A stretch of DNA of 14,224 bases from CAUVKI01 sp963552605 (lineage in GTDB: Bacteria; Bacillota; Clostridia; Tissierellales; Peptoniphilaceae): assembly GCA_963552605.1 (NCBI GenBank), contig CAUVKI010000046.1, forward strand, positions 1 to 14,224, written 5' to 3'. A program made the position numbers and the translations under genes. Every line of letters starts with the position of its first letter. Positions within the stretch are counted from its first letter, which is position 1. Under the pieces are notes generated by a model, which was not told where the DNA came from, did no database searches, and was given only the letters and a program-made list of their open reading frames with translations. Shown here in pieces: positions 1-6,981 of this stretch.

Positions 1-163
1 TTGCAATGATGGTTTCTCCGGATTGACCCAGACTGTCGAAGATTCGGTTTTCCGGAGGAAAACCCGCTCCCGAAGTATATTTTTTCATCTGTCGTGGGCA
101 TTGAATTATAGTCGATTGACTTATATGGGAATTGAGTTATAATAAAAGTGCAGATTTTTCAAA
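1..163. other. Upstream region of the rloAB operon, with a small perfect hairpin
   Basis: No complete gene is visible here. A perfect 8-bp inverted repeat (GGTTTTCC / GGAAAACC, loop GGA) lies at 46-64. It has no following T-run on either strand, so it is not a standard terminator. On the minus strand a frame is open from an ATG at about 88 to the window edge (29 codons, beginning MKKYTSGAGFPPENR). It has no recognisable ribosome binding site, so it may be a chance frame or part of an intergenic repeat. The right half holds the promoter described separately. Confidence 0.4.
116..143 (+). promoter_or_regulatory. Sigma-A type promoter for rloAB
   Basis: A -35 box TTGACT (116-121) and a perfect -10 box TATAAT (138-143) are separated by 16 bp. 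They lie about 35 bases upstream of the rloA start, giving a short leader. No other promoter is apparent before rloB, so the two genes are probably co-transcribed. Confidence 0.7.
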
Positions 164-178
164 ATGGAGGGAAATAAT

Positions 179-1462
179 ATGCTATTGGAGTTTAGAGTGA
201 CTAATTATAAATCCTTTAAGGATGAATTAATCTTTTCAATGATACCGTCACCGAAACAAAAAGAGCTTGATTATAGTGTTTTATGTGAAGAGATTGATGA
301 GCAAACTTACAAGGGGTTAAGTTCGGCAGTTATATACGGTTCAAACGCATCAGGAAAAACGAATATTATTGGTGCGATGGATACATTTAAAAACATCGTT
401 CTCCGAGGACACATTCGCAATGTTGAAAAATTTTCTCCAAATATATCATCTGCTGCACTGGAATTAATTCCCAATAATACTCATACGGACGCGGAACCCG
501 TCAAGTTCTCCATTAAATTTACAGAACGGGGAATTCTTATCGAATATTCATTTTCTATGGATATTGGAGAATTTTTGGATTCGAGATATAATCGAAAGAT
601 ATCCGGTGAAACTTTGAAAGTTAATGAGGAAACAGTGTTTCACAGAGAAAAACAACTTGAGATTCCTCCTCTTGATTTCATTAAAGATTATCTCGTCACG
701 GGATTTAATGAAGGTAAAGAGGGTGTGACTGCTGTTGCCAAAAGCAATTTGAATGAGAAAGAATTGTTTCTGATGAATGGTTTCAAGAATATGTTCAGTG
801 CAAATATTGTAAATATTATTTCAAATTGGCTTAACAACAAGTTTATGGTTGTTTTTCGCGCAGACTCCATGCAGTTGAACCCGTTTACTGATACTGAAAT
901 AGATAAAACAATAAATGAAGCCGCAGAATTATTCGGAATAAACTCTAACGCTCTTGGATATGTAACATATGATCAAGATAAAAAAACAAGACTTTCTTCT
1001 GTGTTTAAAGAAAAGGGTGTGGCAATACCGGCAGAATTATTTGAATCTTATGGTACTATACGTTTTGTAAATATGTTCCTAATTATACTGAATGCACTGT
1101 TTAACGGCGGGACATTAGTCGTTGATGAGTTTGATGCTTCTATACATCCGATGGCACTTATGAACATCATAAATATTTTTCATAACGATGAAATCAATAA
1201 GAAACATGCACAACTGATCTTCAATACACATAATCCCATTTTTTTGAATTCGAATTTATTTCGACGGGACGAAATAAAGTTTGTTGAGCGAGACGATGAG
1301 ATTCACTGCAGTACGCATTATTCTCTATCTGACTTTGAGACAGAGGAGCGTAAGAACGAAGACTATATGAAAAATTACTTTAAAGATCGATACGGCGCAA
1401 TCAGAGATATTGATTTTACACCGATTTTTGAGAACTTTTTGAAGAATGAAAAAGAGGTGTAA
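179..1462 (+). CDS. RloA/AbiLi-like AAA_15 family ATPase
   Basis: A 427-residue ATPase of the AAA_15/OLD-like group, the ATPase partner of RloB. The N-terminus MLLEFRVTNYKSF is the typical first strand of SMC-like ABC ATPases. A Walker A motif GSNASGKT lies at about residues 54-61, a Walker B LVVDEFDAS around D316/E317, and an FNTHN switch histidine near residue 351. I place the start at 179 rather than the in-frame ATG at 164, because GGAGGG (166-171) sits 7 bases before 179 and overlaps the upstream ATG. The stop overlaps the rloB start (TAATG). From the family, the pair is expected to act as an abortive-infection or phage-defence module: the ATPase senses infection and controls the RloB effector. 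It is visibly more AT-rich than the fec-type genes downstream, which fits horizontal acquisition. The family is clear; the defence role is inferred. Confidence 0.85.
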   Translation: MLLEFRVTNYKSFKDELIFSMIPSPKQKELDYSVLCEEIDEQTYKGLSSAVIYGSNASGKTNIIGAMDTFKNIVLRGHIRNVEKFSPNISSAALELIPNNTHTDAEPVKFSIKFTERGILIEYSFSMDIGEFLDSRYNRKISGETLKVNEETVFHREKQLEIPPLDFIKDYLVTGFNEGKEGVTAVAKSNLNEKELFLMNGFKNMFSANIVNIISNWLNNKFMVVFRADSMQLNPFTDTEIDKTINEAAELFGINSNALGYVTYDQDKKTRLSSVFKEKGVAIPAELFESYGTIRFVNMFLIILNALFNGGTLVVDEFDASIHPMALMNIINIFHNDEINKKHAQLIFNTHNPIFLNSNLFRRDEIKFVERDDEIHCSTHYSLSDFETEERKNEDYMKNYFKDRYGAIRDIDFTPIFENFLKNEKEV

Positions 1463-2118
1463 TGATGCGAAAAGAAACGAGGAAATATTATTTTTCAGTG
1501 GAAGGCGAGACGGAAAAATGGTACTTGGATTGGTTGCAAAAGACTATAAATTCTGATTTGAGGTCGAAATACAATGTGAAGTTTGATTCTAAGATAAAGA
1601 GAGATCCGGTGTCGCGAGTAAAAAATCTATCTCCCATTGGAAATATCGAGATCACTCATATTTTTGATATAGAAAGTGAAGCTACCGATCATGAGAAGGG
1701 TTTTCGTAAAACTTTAAAACGTATGAAGGAAGCACAAGATCTTGACAAAAACATTGTTTACAAGTTGGGTTATAGTAATTTGACTTTTGAGCTTTGGATG
1801 ATTTTGCACAAAGCAGACTGCAATGGAAGGAAAACTAAATGCAAAGAATATATACCTGATTTGAATAACGCTTATGGCGAAAAGTTTAAGGATTTGCAAG
1901 AATACAAGAATGAAGATAATTTCAAAAAGAGGATTTTGCAAAACCTTACCATTGAAGATGTAATTTCTGCGGTTGAAAGATCTAAAGCAATTATGAAAGA
2001 CAACGAAGAAATCTACAAACTTAAGAATCACGAGGGATATGAGTATTACAAAGAAAATCCCTCACTCACAGTATGGGAGATTATAGATAAAATATTGAGA
2101 GAATGCGGCATAATGTAA
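1462..2118 (+). CDS. RloB/AbiLii-like putative effector nuclease
   Basis: A 218-residue RloB-family protein. The N-terminal VEGETEKWYL (residues 13-22) matches the opening 'EGxTE' motif of TOPRIM-like RloB proteins. An acidic cluster FDIESE (D69, E71, E73) occupies the place of the usual D-x-D site, and GYSNLTFELWMILH (103-116) is the family's conserved 'SNPxFElWlllH' block. The second acidic position is Glu where Asp is commoner, so the presumed metal site is slightly altered. Translation begins at 1462 (overlapping the rloA stop) or at the adjacent ATG at 1465, which is better spaced from AGAGG (1454-1458). Tight coupling to the ATPase indicates one functional unit. By analogy with TOPRIM effectors of OLD/AbiL/PARIS-type systems it probably cuts or otherwise inactivates nucleic acid during infection. 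This activity is inferred, not visible. Confidence 0.8.
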   Translation: MMRKETRKYYFSVEGETEKWYLDWLQKTINSDLRSKYNVKFDSKIKRDPVSRVKNLSPIGNIEITHIFDIESEATDHEKGFRKTLKRMKEAQDLDKNIVYKLGYSNLTFELWMILHKADCNGRKTKCKEYIPDLNNAYGEKFKDLQEYKNEDNFKKRILQNLTIEDVISAVERSKAIMKDNEEIYKLKNHEGYEYYKENPSLTVWEIIDKILRECGIM

Positions 2119-2150
2119 AGTGATAAGAAAATTTAAAGTAACTGTATGAG

Positions 2151-2185
2151 AAGGTGGTTAGAGAGAAATCTAATCACCTTTTTTT
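2151..2185 (+). terminator. Rho-independent terminator of rloAB
   Basis: A 12-bp stem (AAGGTGGTTAGA with TCTAATCACCTT, one G-T pair) with loop GAGAAA is followed by seven T residues. It ends the defence operon. The 599-bp repeat begins only three bases after it, so the terminator appears to be the right edge of the defence cassette. Confidence 0.9.
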
Positions 2186-2187
2186 GA

Positions 2188-2786
2188 TGCAGTTAGAAAC
2201 CCCGAAGTGATTGTTGTTCATGAATATGCTGTTGAGGAAGTCGGTACGGCGGAAGATAAAATTAAAACGTTAAAGGAACATCCGGCATTGGCAAATGTCG
2301 ATGCCATCAAAAACGATCATTTTGTCGTTGTATCCTTAGCCGAAGTTTTCCCGGGCTTGCAAGTGTTCGATGCGGCGGAAAGAATTCAAGCTAAAATTAA
2401 AGAGATTCGAGCGGCGAAGTAATATGAACGTGAACTGTAAATTGCTTTGTGCGGTGTTATTGTTCTTAATTGTGTTCTCAATCCCCTTAGCTACTTTTTT
2501 CGGCGTTGCGGAATTTTCTTTTGGAGATGTGCTTTCGGTTTATCGTTATCAGCTCTTAGGAGGAGAGGCTTTAGAGCACCAGACACTTCAGACTATTGTT
2601 TGGAATTTAAGACTTCCTCGTATCTTGGCGGCGATTGCGATTGGCGGCGGACTTGCTCTCACGGGGGCAATCATTCAAGCGATTACAGGTAATATTATGG
2701 CAGAGCCCTACACCCTCGGCATTCAATCGGGGGCAGGGCTTTTTGCCGCTTTTTCGATAGCTTTTTTGAATTTTGTAGGGTTCAAA
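2188..2786 (+). repeat. Upstream copy of a 599-bp direct repeat
   Basis: This segment matches 6383-6981 at a constant offset of 4195 bases with no insertions or deletions. By eye there are ten differences. One is at 2207 and eight are crowded between about 2233 and 2244. After that the copies are identical for more than 500 bases except for a single T/C change at 2771. The match starts next to the rloAB terminator and stops inside fecC. It covers the 3' end of a fecB-type gene and the 5' part of a fecC-type gene. Confidence 0.95.
2189..2422 (+). pseudogene. 3' fragment of a FecB-type substrate-binding protein gene
   Basis: This is the last 77 codons of a siderophore/cobalamin-type binding lipoprotein, in the same frame as the end of the intact gene at 5562-6617. 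The signal peptide, lipobox and first lobe are missing, so any product could not function as a receptor. It differs from the intact copy only near its left end (AVEEVG against ATEMMG after VVHEY). There is no convincing ribosome binding site before the GTG at 2207, and the rloAB terminator should block read-through. It is a relic of duplication. Confidence 0.9.
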
Positions 2787-2828
2787 TTTTTATTTTTTGA
2801 AAATTATTTCCGTGTAAGTCAAAAATAA
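2424..2828 (+). pseudogene. 5' fragment of a FecC-type permease gene
   Basis: The first 121 codons match the intact permease at 6619-7635, including the RLPRILAAIAIGG segment and the NIMAEPYTLGIQSGA motif. At 2786/2787 the match ends abruptly, and about 14 unrelated codons (FLFFENYFRVSQK, AT-rich) lead to a stop at 2828. About two thirds of the membrane protein is missing. The break abuts the promoter of the precursor gene, as expected at the join of a tandem duplication. It is probably not expressed. Confidence 0.9.
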
Positions 2829-2830
2829 AT

Positions 2831-2859
2831 TTGACACAGATGAAAAGTTATGCTACACT
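2831..2859 (+). promoter_or_regulatory. Strong extended -10 promoter for the RiPP operon
   Basis: A perfect -35 box TTGACA (2831-2836) and TACACT (2854-2859) are separated by 17 bp. A TG one base upstream of the -10 makes it an extended -10 promoter. The predicted start near 2866 gives a leader of about 70 bases before the precursor gene. It is the only strong promoter I see before the terminator at 11910, so it could drive the whole precursor-to-exporter operon. Confidence 0.8.
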
Positions 2860-2874
2860 TATTATAAGTTCAGT

Positions 2875-2888
2875 CTAATATAATTTAG
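2875..2888 (+). promoter_or_regulatory. Candidate operator dyad just downstream of the promoter
   Basis: CTAATATAATTTAG is an imperfect palindrome with perfect CTAA/TTAG outer arms. It sits just past the predicted transcription start, a common place for a repressor site. The AT-rich CTAA/TTAG pattern is reminiscent of metal-responsive DtxR/MntR-type boxes, but it does not closely match a standard Fur box. The evidence is weak and depends on position. Confidence 0.25.
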
Positions 2889-2936
2889 CTGGACGGGAAG
2901 TGAAATCCAAATAATATTGTGTAAGGAGGTGTAACG

Positions 2937-3032
2937 ATGAAGATCACTGTCAAGAGAGAAGTGGAGCGACATGATGTGCAATCGGATCATCATATAAATG
3001 ACCTGTGCTGCATTGAGTGCATCTACGAATAA
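2937..3032 (+). CDS. Putative YcaO-modified RiPP precursor peptide (31 aa)
   Basis: This is a 31-codon gene with a textbook ribosome binding site, AAGGAGGT (2923-2930), six bases before the ATG and preceded by a strong promoter. The product starts MKITVKREVERHD, a charged leader-like part without cysteine, and ends in CCIECIYE. All three cysteines (C24, C25, C28) lie in the last eight residues. Charged leader, cysteine-rich tail and position directly upstream of a fused YcaO cyclodehydratase are the hallmarks of a thiazole/oxazole-modified peptide precursor. Adjacent cysteines could give a bis-thiazoline, a known metal-binding unit in other natural products. Residues H12, H18 and H19 lie in the presumed leader. 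There is no Gly-Gly cleavage site and no peptidase nearby, so the maturation cut is unknown. It does not match a precursor family that I recognise by sequence. Confidence 0.75.
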   Translation: MKITVKREVERHDVQSDHHINDLCCIECIYE

Positions 3033-3112
3033 GGGAAATTGTCGACGAAGATTCGTTGGCGATTCTGATGTTTGCATCGTATTAGAAGTTTCTTGACACG
3101 GTGTGTTGCGAG

Positions 3113-3139
3113 GGGGCTTCGGTGCTTTGCCGAAGCCCC
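3113..3139 (+). terminator. GC-rich hairpin between precursor and ycaO (attenuator or processing site)
   Basis: A perfect 10-bp stem GGGGCTTCGG / CCGAAGCCCC with loop TGCTTTG is followed by AATTGCGCAGTTTTA rather than a solid T-run. It is therefore a partial terminator or an mRNA-stabilising structure. It lies about 80 bases after the precursor stop and about 160 before ycaO. Such a site would let the small peptide be made in excess over its modifying enzyme, as described for other RiPP operons. I see no further gene or clear second promoter in the rest of 3033-3300. Confidence 0.7.
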
Positions 3140-3300
3140 AATTGCGCAGTTTTACTAATTTTAAAGAACGATTTTAGTGGAAAAATTCCATAAGAAAGTC
3201 GAGCTGTATGTCAAAATAAGGGATATTTATTCCATTTTTCTCATGTAAAATTTAAAGTTTCATTGAGCTTGAGAAGGGTTTGTGATGGAAAGGAAGAAAA

Positions 3301-5526
3301 ATGATTAAAACGAATACGACTATGTCAATTGAGAAAATCAAAGATAATGAGTGCTTGGCTTATATAAATGATGAATTTAAGCTGATCAACTGCGATTATG
3401 CGATACTGATGGAATTTTTAGATGTATCTCAGGGTAAGTCTTTGGAATATGTCATAGAGCATTTTAATGACAGATTTTCAGAAGAAGAAATTCAATCATT
3501 TTATCAAGTCTTGTTGGACGAAGGTGTAATTGATATCAAGCAAGAGGATGCCGGTGCAATCGAACAAACTTGCGACGTAAATACATCCGTTATCTATTCA
3601 GGGTCTCTGTACGGATTGCTTCGTAATAAACTTAAAGGTGTGGTTGAGGCAATTGAATTGACAGAGTTTTCGAATCAAAAGTTAAATGGGGATGCCATTC
3701 TAGTCGTGTTAGAGTCAGTTACTTATGGGCAGTTTTTGGAATTGAATAAACAGCTTTATGCACAAGACTCCCCCTACTTGTTTGTGTATGCCGAAGGTGA
3801 GGATATCTTATGCGGTCCGATGGTAATTCCGCAGAAAACACAATGCTTTCAATGTTATTTAACACATAGGGCTACAGCGGTTGATCTTGATTTGAACACA
3901 GATGAAAGTTATCAAGCCATAAGCAATATAAAAGTGTTAAATCGCAAAAATTACGGAGAAGAGCATGAAGATTTTTTTTATTACTTATCTTATGTGATAC
4001 AGCAAGAATTGAACAAAATCATAAAGAAAGATGGTATATATGATCTTGTTGGAAGGCAACATGTATTTCGAGTAGATGAGAACAATGATCAGCAAAAGAA
4101 AATGTTCGTTGCGAACAGCAGTTGTGGGTGTTGCCATGCGTTCAACAAGCATCACATTTCATTTGAGGAATTTGGCAAAAAAGATTTGCCGAGTGAAATA
4201 GATGAAAGTAAGGGCAAAGTTATCGAGTATAATGTGGGAGGACTTCGCAGTGTTTCCTCACAGGAGACAAAAAAACTCATCTCCAACGCATTAGATAACA
4301 GTGGTCTTTCTATAGAAATCAAACAGGCTGAAGATTATCCACTTAAAGATGTTATCCCTGTGTTTCATGCAGAGTTATCTGCGTCTCATCACAACAGCAC
4401 ATCATATTTATTTTCTTCTGAAGAGTCTCACGGAAAAGGTATTACGGTGGAGCAAGCCTATTTTTCCTGCGCTTTTGAGATTTTTGAACGATTGAGTTCA
4501 CGTTACTTCGGAGAAGAGGAGATTGTCGTTGCACAGTATAAAAAAGTTCAGGATGTGGCAATAGACTTGCAAAGCATATGTGATAGTATTGTGCTTAAAG
4601 ATGCAGGGTTTGACCAATTGACCTCTGATATGGAGATCGATTGGGTTGCAGGTCATACCGTTTTAGATAACAAAAAGGTTCTTATCCCGGCATCGATGGT
4701 TTTTATGACTCCTACCCGTTTTAAGGGAACTTTTTTGCCGAATTCTTCCACAGGACTTGCTGCCGGTGCAACTCTTGAAGATGCTTTGCTGCAAGGTTTG
4801 TATGAAAATATAGAGCATGATGCCTGGATGATAGGACAGGGGAATCCGATTAAGCTTCCGCTTGTGGATATTGAGTCATCACACAACGAGAATTTGAAAG
4901 CTAAGGTGCATCAAATCAAAGATATGGGTTACGATGTGGTTGTTAGAGATTATACAAATGATTTCAACTTTCCTACATTTAGGGCTTGGATTGTCTTTCC
5001 GGAGAATTACCGTAGCTATGCTTTCAACGGAATGGGCTCAGCCTATGATCCGGAAATTGCATTGGAGCGTTCAATAACCGAAGCAGTGCAATCGATCAAA
5101 AATGAAGGTTTTACCAAAAAAACTAAATATCAGAAACCTGGATTTCAGTATATGAGAAACGGCACGGACTCAATTTATAACTTGCATTACTTGATTCAAA
5201 AAGATATTAAAGTGGATGCAAATGAATCATTTATTTCTCTGGACAAATACACCCGACCTGAGCTTCCTTCGGTAAAGGATATCTTAAAGAATACGGTGGA
5301 GAGTCTAACCCGTCTTTATCCAAAGATAGAAGTCGTATATTATGACTTGACCAGAAATTTTTTCGGTGTGCCTGTGGTGAAAGTGATGATAACTTCTCCG
5401 ACACAAGTTCTGGGAACGCCTTTTGTGGCAGTGAGTCCAAGAATGTATACATTCCAAAAAAGTATGGGGTATTCGGATAAGGAGCCGTCCTATGAAGAAC
5501 TCTATATGGGGATTTATCCTCACTAG
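3301..5526 (+). CDS. Fused E1-like/YcaO TOMM cyclodehydratase
   Basis: A 741-residue enzyme expected to convert Cys (Ser/Thr) of a precursor peptide into thiazolines/oxazolines using ATP. Residues 1-85 resemble a peptide-recognition winged-helix domain (RRE). About 90-290 is an E1/ThiF-like 'C protein' part with the GPMVIPQKTQCFQC motif. Two Cys pairs (C182/C185 and C275/C278) fit its structural zinc site. About 310-741 is the YcaO domain. The ATP-binding motif Sx3ExxER is intact (S389, E393, E396, R397), followed by STGLAAGATLEDA, GLYENIEHD (residues 499-507, His where Arg is usual) and RSITEAVQ (E594, Q597). The C-terminus ends MGIYPH without the PxPxP tail of many TOMM enzymes. AAAGGA lies six bases before the ATG. 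No McbC/SagB dehydrogenase or TfuA gene is present, so unoxidised azolines are the simplest product. Confidence 0.85.
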   Translation: MIKTNTTMSIEKIKDNECLAYINDEFKLINCDYAILMEFLDVSQGKSLEYVIEHFNDRFSEEEIQSFYQVLLDEGVIDIKQEDAGAIEQTCDVNTSVIYSGSLYGLLRNKLKGVVEAIELTEFSNQKLNGDAILVVLESVTYGQFLELNKQLYAQDSPYLFVYAEGEDILCGPMVIPQKTQCFQCYLTHRATAVDLDLNTDESYQAISNIKVLNRKNYGEEHEDFFYYLSYVIQQELNKIIKKDGIYDLVGRQHVFRVDENNDQQKKMFVANSSCGCCHAFNKHHISFEEFGKKDLPSEIDESKGKVIEYNVGGLRSVSSQETKKLISNALDNSGLSIEIKQAEDYPLKDVIPVFHAELSASHHNSTSYLFSSEESHGKGITVEQAYFSCAFEIFERLSSRYFGEEEIVVAQYKKVQDVAIDLQSICDSIVLKDAGFDQLTSDMEIDWVAGHTVLDNKKVLIPASMVFMTPTRFKGTFLPNSSTGLAAGATLEDALLQGLYENIEHDAWMIGQGNPIKLPLVDIESSHNENLKAKVHQIKDMGYDVVVRDYTNDFNFPTFRAWIVFPENYRSYAFNGMGSAYDPEIALERSITEAVQSIKNEGFTKKTKYQKPGFQYMRNGTDSIYNLHYLIQKDIKVDANESFISLDKYTRPELPSVKDILKNTVESLTRLYPKIEVVYYDLTRNFFGVPVVKVMITSPTQVLGTPFVAVSPRMYTFQKSMGYSDKEPSYEELYMGIYPH

Positions 5527-5561
5527 AGACATATGAAATGAAATTTATGGAGGAAATGAAG

Positions 5562-6617
5562 ATGAGAAAAAAATTGGTGTTGTTGGGGCTTGTCATGGTG
5601 ATGATTTTTATTTCGGCTTGCGGTGAAAAAGGAGAAGGGTCGAAGGATACCGACACGGCTGATGTTAAGCAATCTGAAACGACAGGGTCGGAAAAAGAAG
5701 AGGTTTCCGATGATAAAGAACAAGCTTCCGATGAAGATGGGAAAGTGGTTATTGAAAATTTCGGACACACCACCACTTATGAAAAAATTCCGGAAAGAGC
5801 GGTTTCAATTGAATTGGGTCCGACTACGATCCTATTGGCGTTGGGCTTGGAAGATAAAATTCTAAGCGTGGCAGTATCAGATTTCGGATATGAAGATTGC
5901 CTGCCTGAATATCGGGAGAAACTCTCAAAGCTTGACAGTATGATTAAAGGATTGCCGACTTTGGAATTAATTCTCTCCCATCAGCCCGATTTTGTTTATG
6001 GAACCATATACGCCCTTAACGAAAACGGATCTTTTGCTCTAAAGGACATTGAAAAAGAGAATATTCCGGTCTATTGCATGACCGGCACTTGCTCTGAAAA
6101 GCCTTCAATCGGCGATGTCTATACGGACATTACCGATTTGGGGAAAATCTTCCATAAAGAGGAAGAGGCGAAAGCTTTGATTGCGAAGTGTCGGGAGCGG
6201 GAAGAGGCATTGAAAAAGGCATCTGCCGGTAGGGAAGTTCGAGTGATGGGATATGACAGCGGTGACAAGCAGGCTTATGTGGCAGGTAGCGGGATTGAAA
6301 ATGATATTTTTCGACTGGCAGGGGGAAAGAATGTCTATGAAGATTTGGACAAAGACTTTGCGGGTGTAAATTGGGAGGATATTGCAGTTAGAAACCCCGA
6401 ATTGATTGTTGTTCATGAATATGCTACTGAAATGATGGGTACGGCGGAAGATAAAATTAAAACGTTAAAGGAACATCCGGCATTGGCAAATGTCGATGCC
6501 ATCAAAAACGATCATTTTGTCGTTGTATCCTTAGCCGAAGTTTTCCCGGGCTTGCAAGTGTTCGATGCGGCGGAAAGAATTCAAGCTAAAATTAAAGAGA
6601 TTCGAGCGGCGAAGTAA
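5562..6617 (+). CDS. FecB-type metal-chelate/cobalamin-binding lipoprotein
   Basis: A 351-residue substrate-binding lipoprotein of the siderophore/heme/cobalamin class (PF01497-like), anchored on the outer face of the membrane. A signal peptide with lipobox ISAC (lipidated Cys20) is followed by a very acidic, Ser/Thr-rich linker (about 21-62) and a two-lobed binding domain that begins near NFGHTTTYEKIPERAVS. I chose 5562 over the in-frame ATG at 5538 because GGAGGAA (5549-5555) is correctly placed only for 5562, and this leaves a clean KK-hydrophobic signal peptide. It begins 35 bases after ycaO, and its stop lies one base before the permease ATG. The ligand cannot be read from sequence. Its place directly after the YcaO gene suggests the modified peptide, free or metal-bound. 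The last 234 bases are duplicated at 2189-2422. Confidence 0.85.
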   Translation: MRKKLVLLGLVMVMIFISACGEKGEGSKDTDTADVKQSETTGSEKEEVSDDKEQASDEDGKVVIENFGHTTTYEKIPERAVSIELGPTTILLALGLEDKILSVAVSDFGYEDCLPEYREKLSKLDSMIKGLPTLELILSHQPDFVYGTIYALNENGSFALKDIEKENIPVYCMTGTCSEKPSIGDVYTDITDLGKIFHKEEEAKALIAKCREREEALKKASAGREVRVMGYDSGDKQAYVAGSGIENDIFRLAGGKNVYEDLDKDFAGVNWEDIAVRNPELIVVHEYATEMMGTAEDKIKTLKEHPALANVDAIKNDHFVVVSLAEVFPGLQVFDAAERIQAKIKEIRAAK

Positions 6618-6981
6618 TATGAACGTGAACTGTAAATTGCTTTGTGCGGTGTTATTGTTCTTAATTGTGTTCTCAATCCCCTTAGCTACTTTTTTCGGCG
6701 TTGCGGAATTTTCTTTTGGAGATGTGCTTTCGGTTTATCGTTATCAGCTCTTAGGAGGAGAGGCTTTAGAGCACCAGACACTTCAGACTATTGTTTGGAA
6801 TTTAAGACTTCCTCGTATCTTGGCGGCGATTGCGATTGGCGGCGGACTTGCTCTCACGGGGGCAATCATTCAAGCGATTACAGGTAATATTATGGCAGAG
6901 CCCTACACCCTCGGCATTCAATCGGGGGCAGGGCTTTTTGCCGCTTTTTCGATAGCTTTTTTGAACTTTGTAGGGTTCAAA
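6383..6981 (+). repeat. Downstream copy of the 599-bp direct repeat
   Basis: This is the intact-locus copy of 2188-2786. It runs through the fecB 3' end, the TAATATG junction and the first 121 codons of fecC, and it continues without a break into functional permease sequence. That shows this copy to be the original context and the upstream one to be the truncated duplicate. Confidence 0.95.

Noticed and set aside
46..64. The inverted repeat GGTTTTCC/GGAAAACC as a terminator for an upstream gene
   Set aside because: There is no T-run after the stem on either strand; it is noted only as a hairpin.
2370..2423. The same 18-codon upstream extension before the truncated fecC copy
   Set aside because: It is the duplicated counterpart of the rejected extension at 6565 and has no independent support.
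2862..3077. A 71-codon minus-strand frame across the precursor gene
   Set aside because: It is antisense to a gene with an excellent ribosome binding site and promoter, and has no start signals or recognisable motif of its own.
3093..3122. A TTGACA at 3093-3098 as a second promoter for ycaO
   Set aside because: No acceptable -10 box lies 16-18 bases downstream; that position falls in the GC-rich hairpin.
5231..5776. A 181-codon minus-strand frame over the ycaO end and fecB start
   Set aside because: The Ser/Pro-rich composition is what results from reading the acidic Ser/Thr linker of the lipoprotein backwards; the opposite strand holds two well-supported genes.
6565..6618. An upstream in-frame ATG extending the FecC-type permease by 18 residues
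   Set aside because: The extension lies inside fecB in another frame, is highly charged, has no family counterpart, and the ATG one base after the fecB stop gives the normal family length.
2188..6981. The direct repeats as ends of an insertion sequence or composite transposon
   Set aside because: The repeats consist of transporter gene fragments, there is no transposase or integrase in the window, and no terminal inverted repeats are seen; tandem duplication explains them better.
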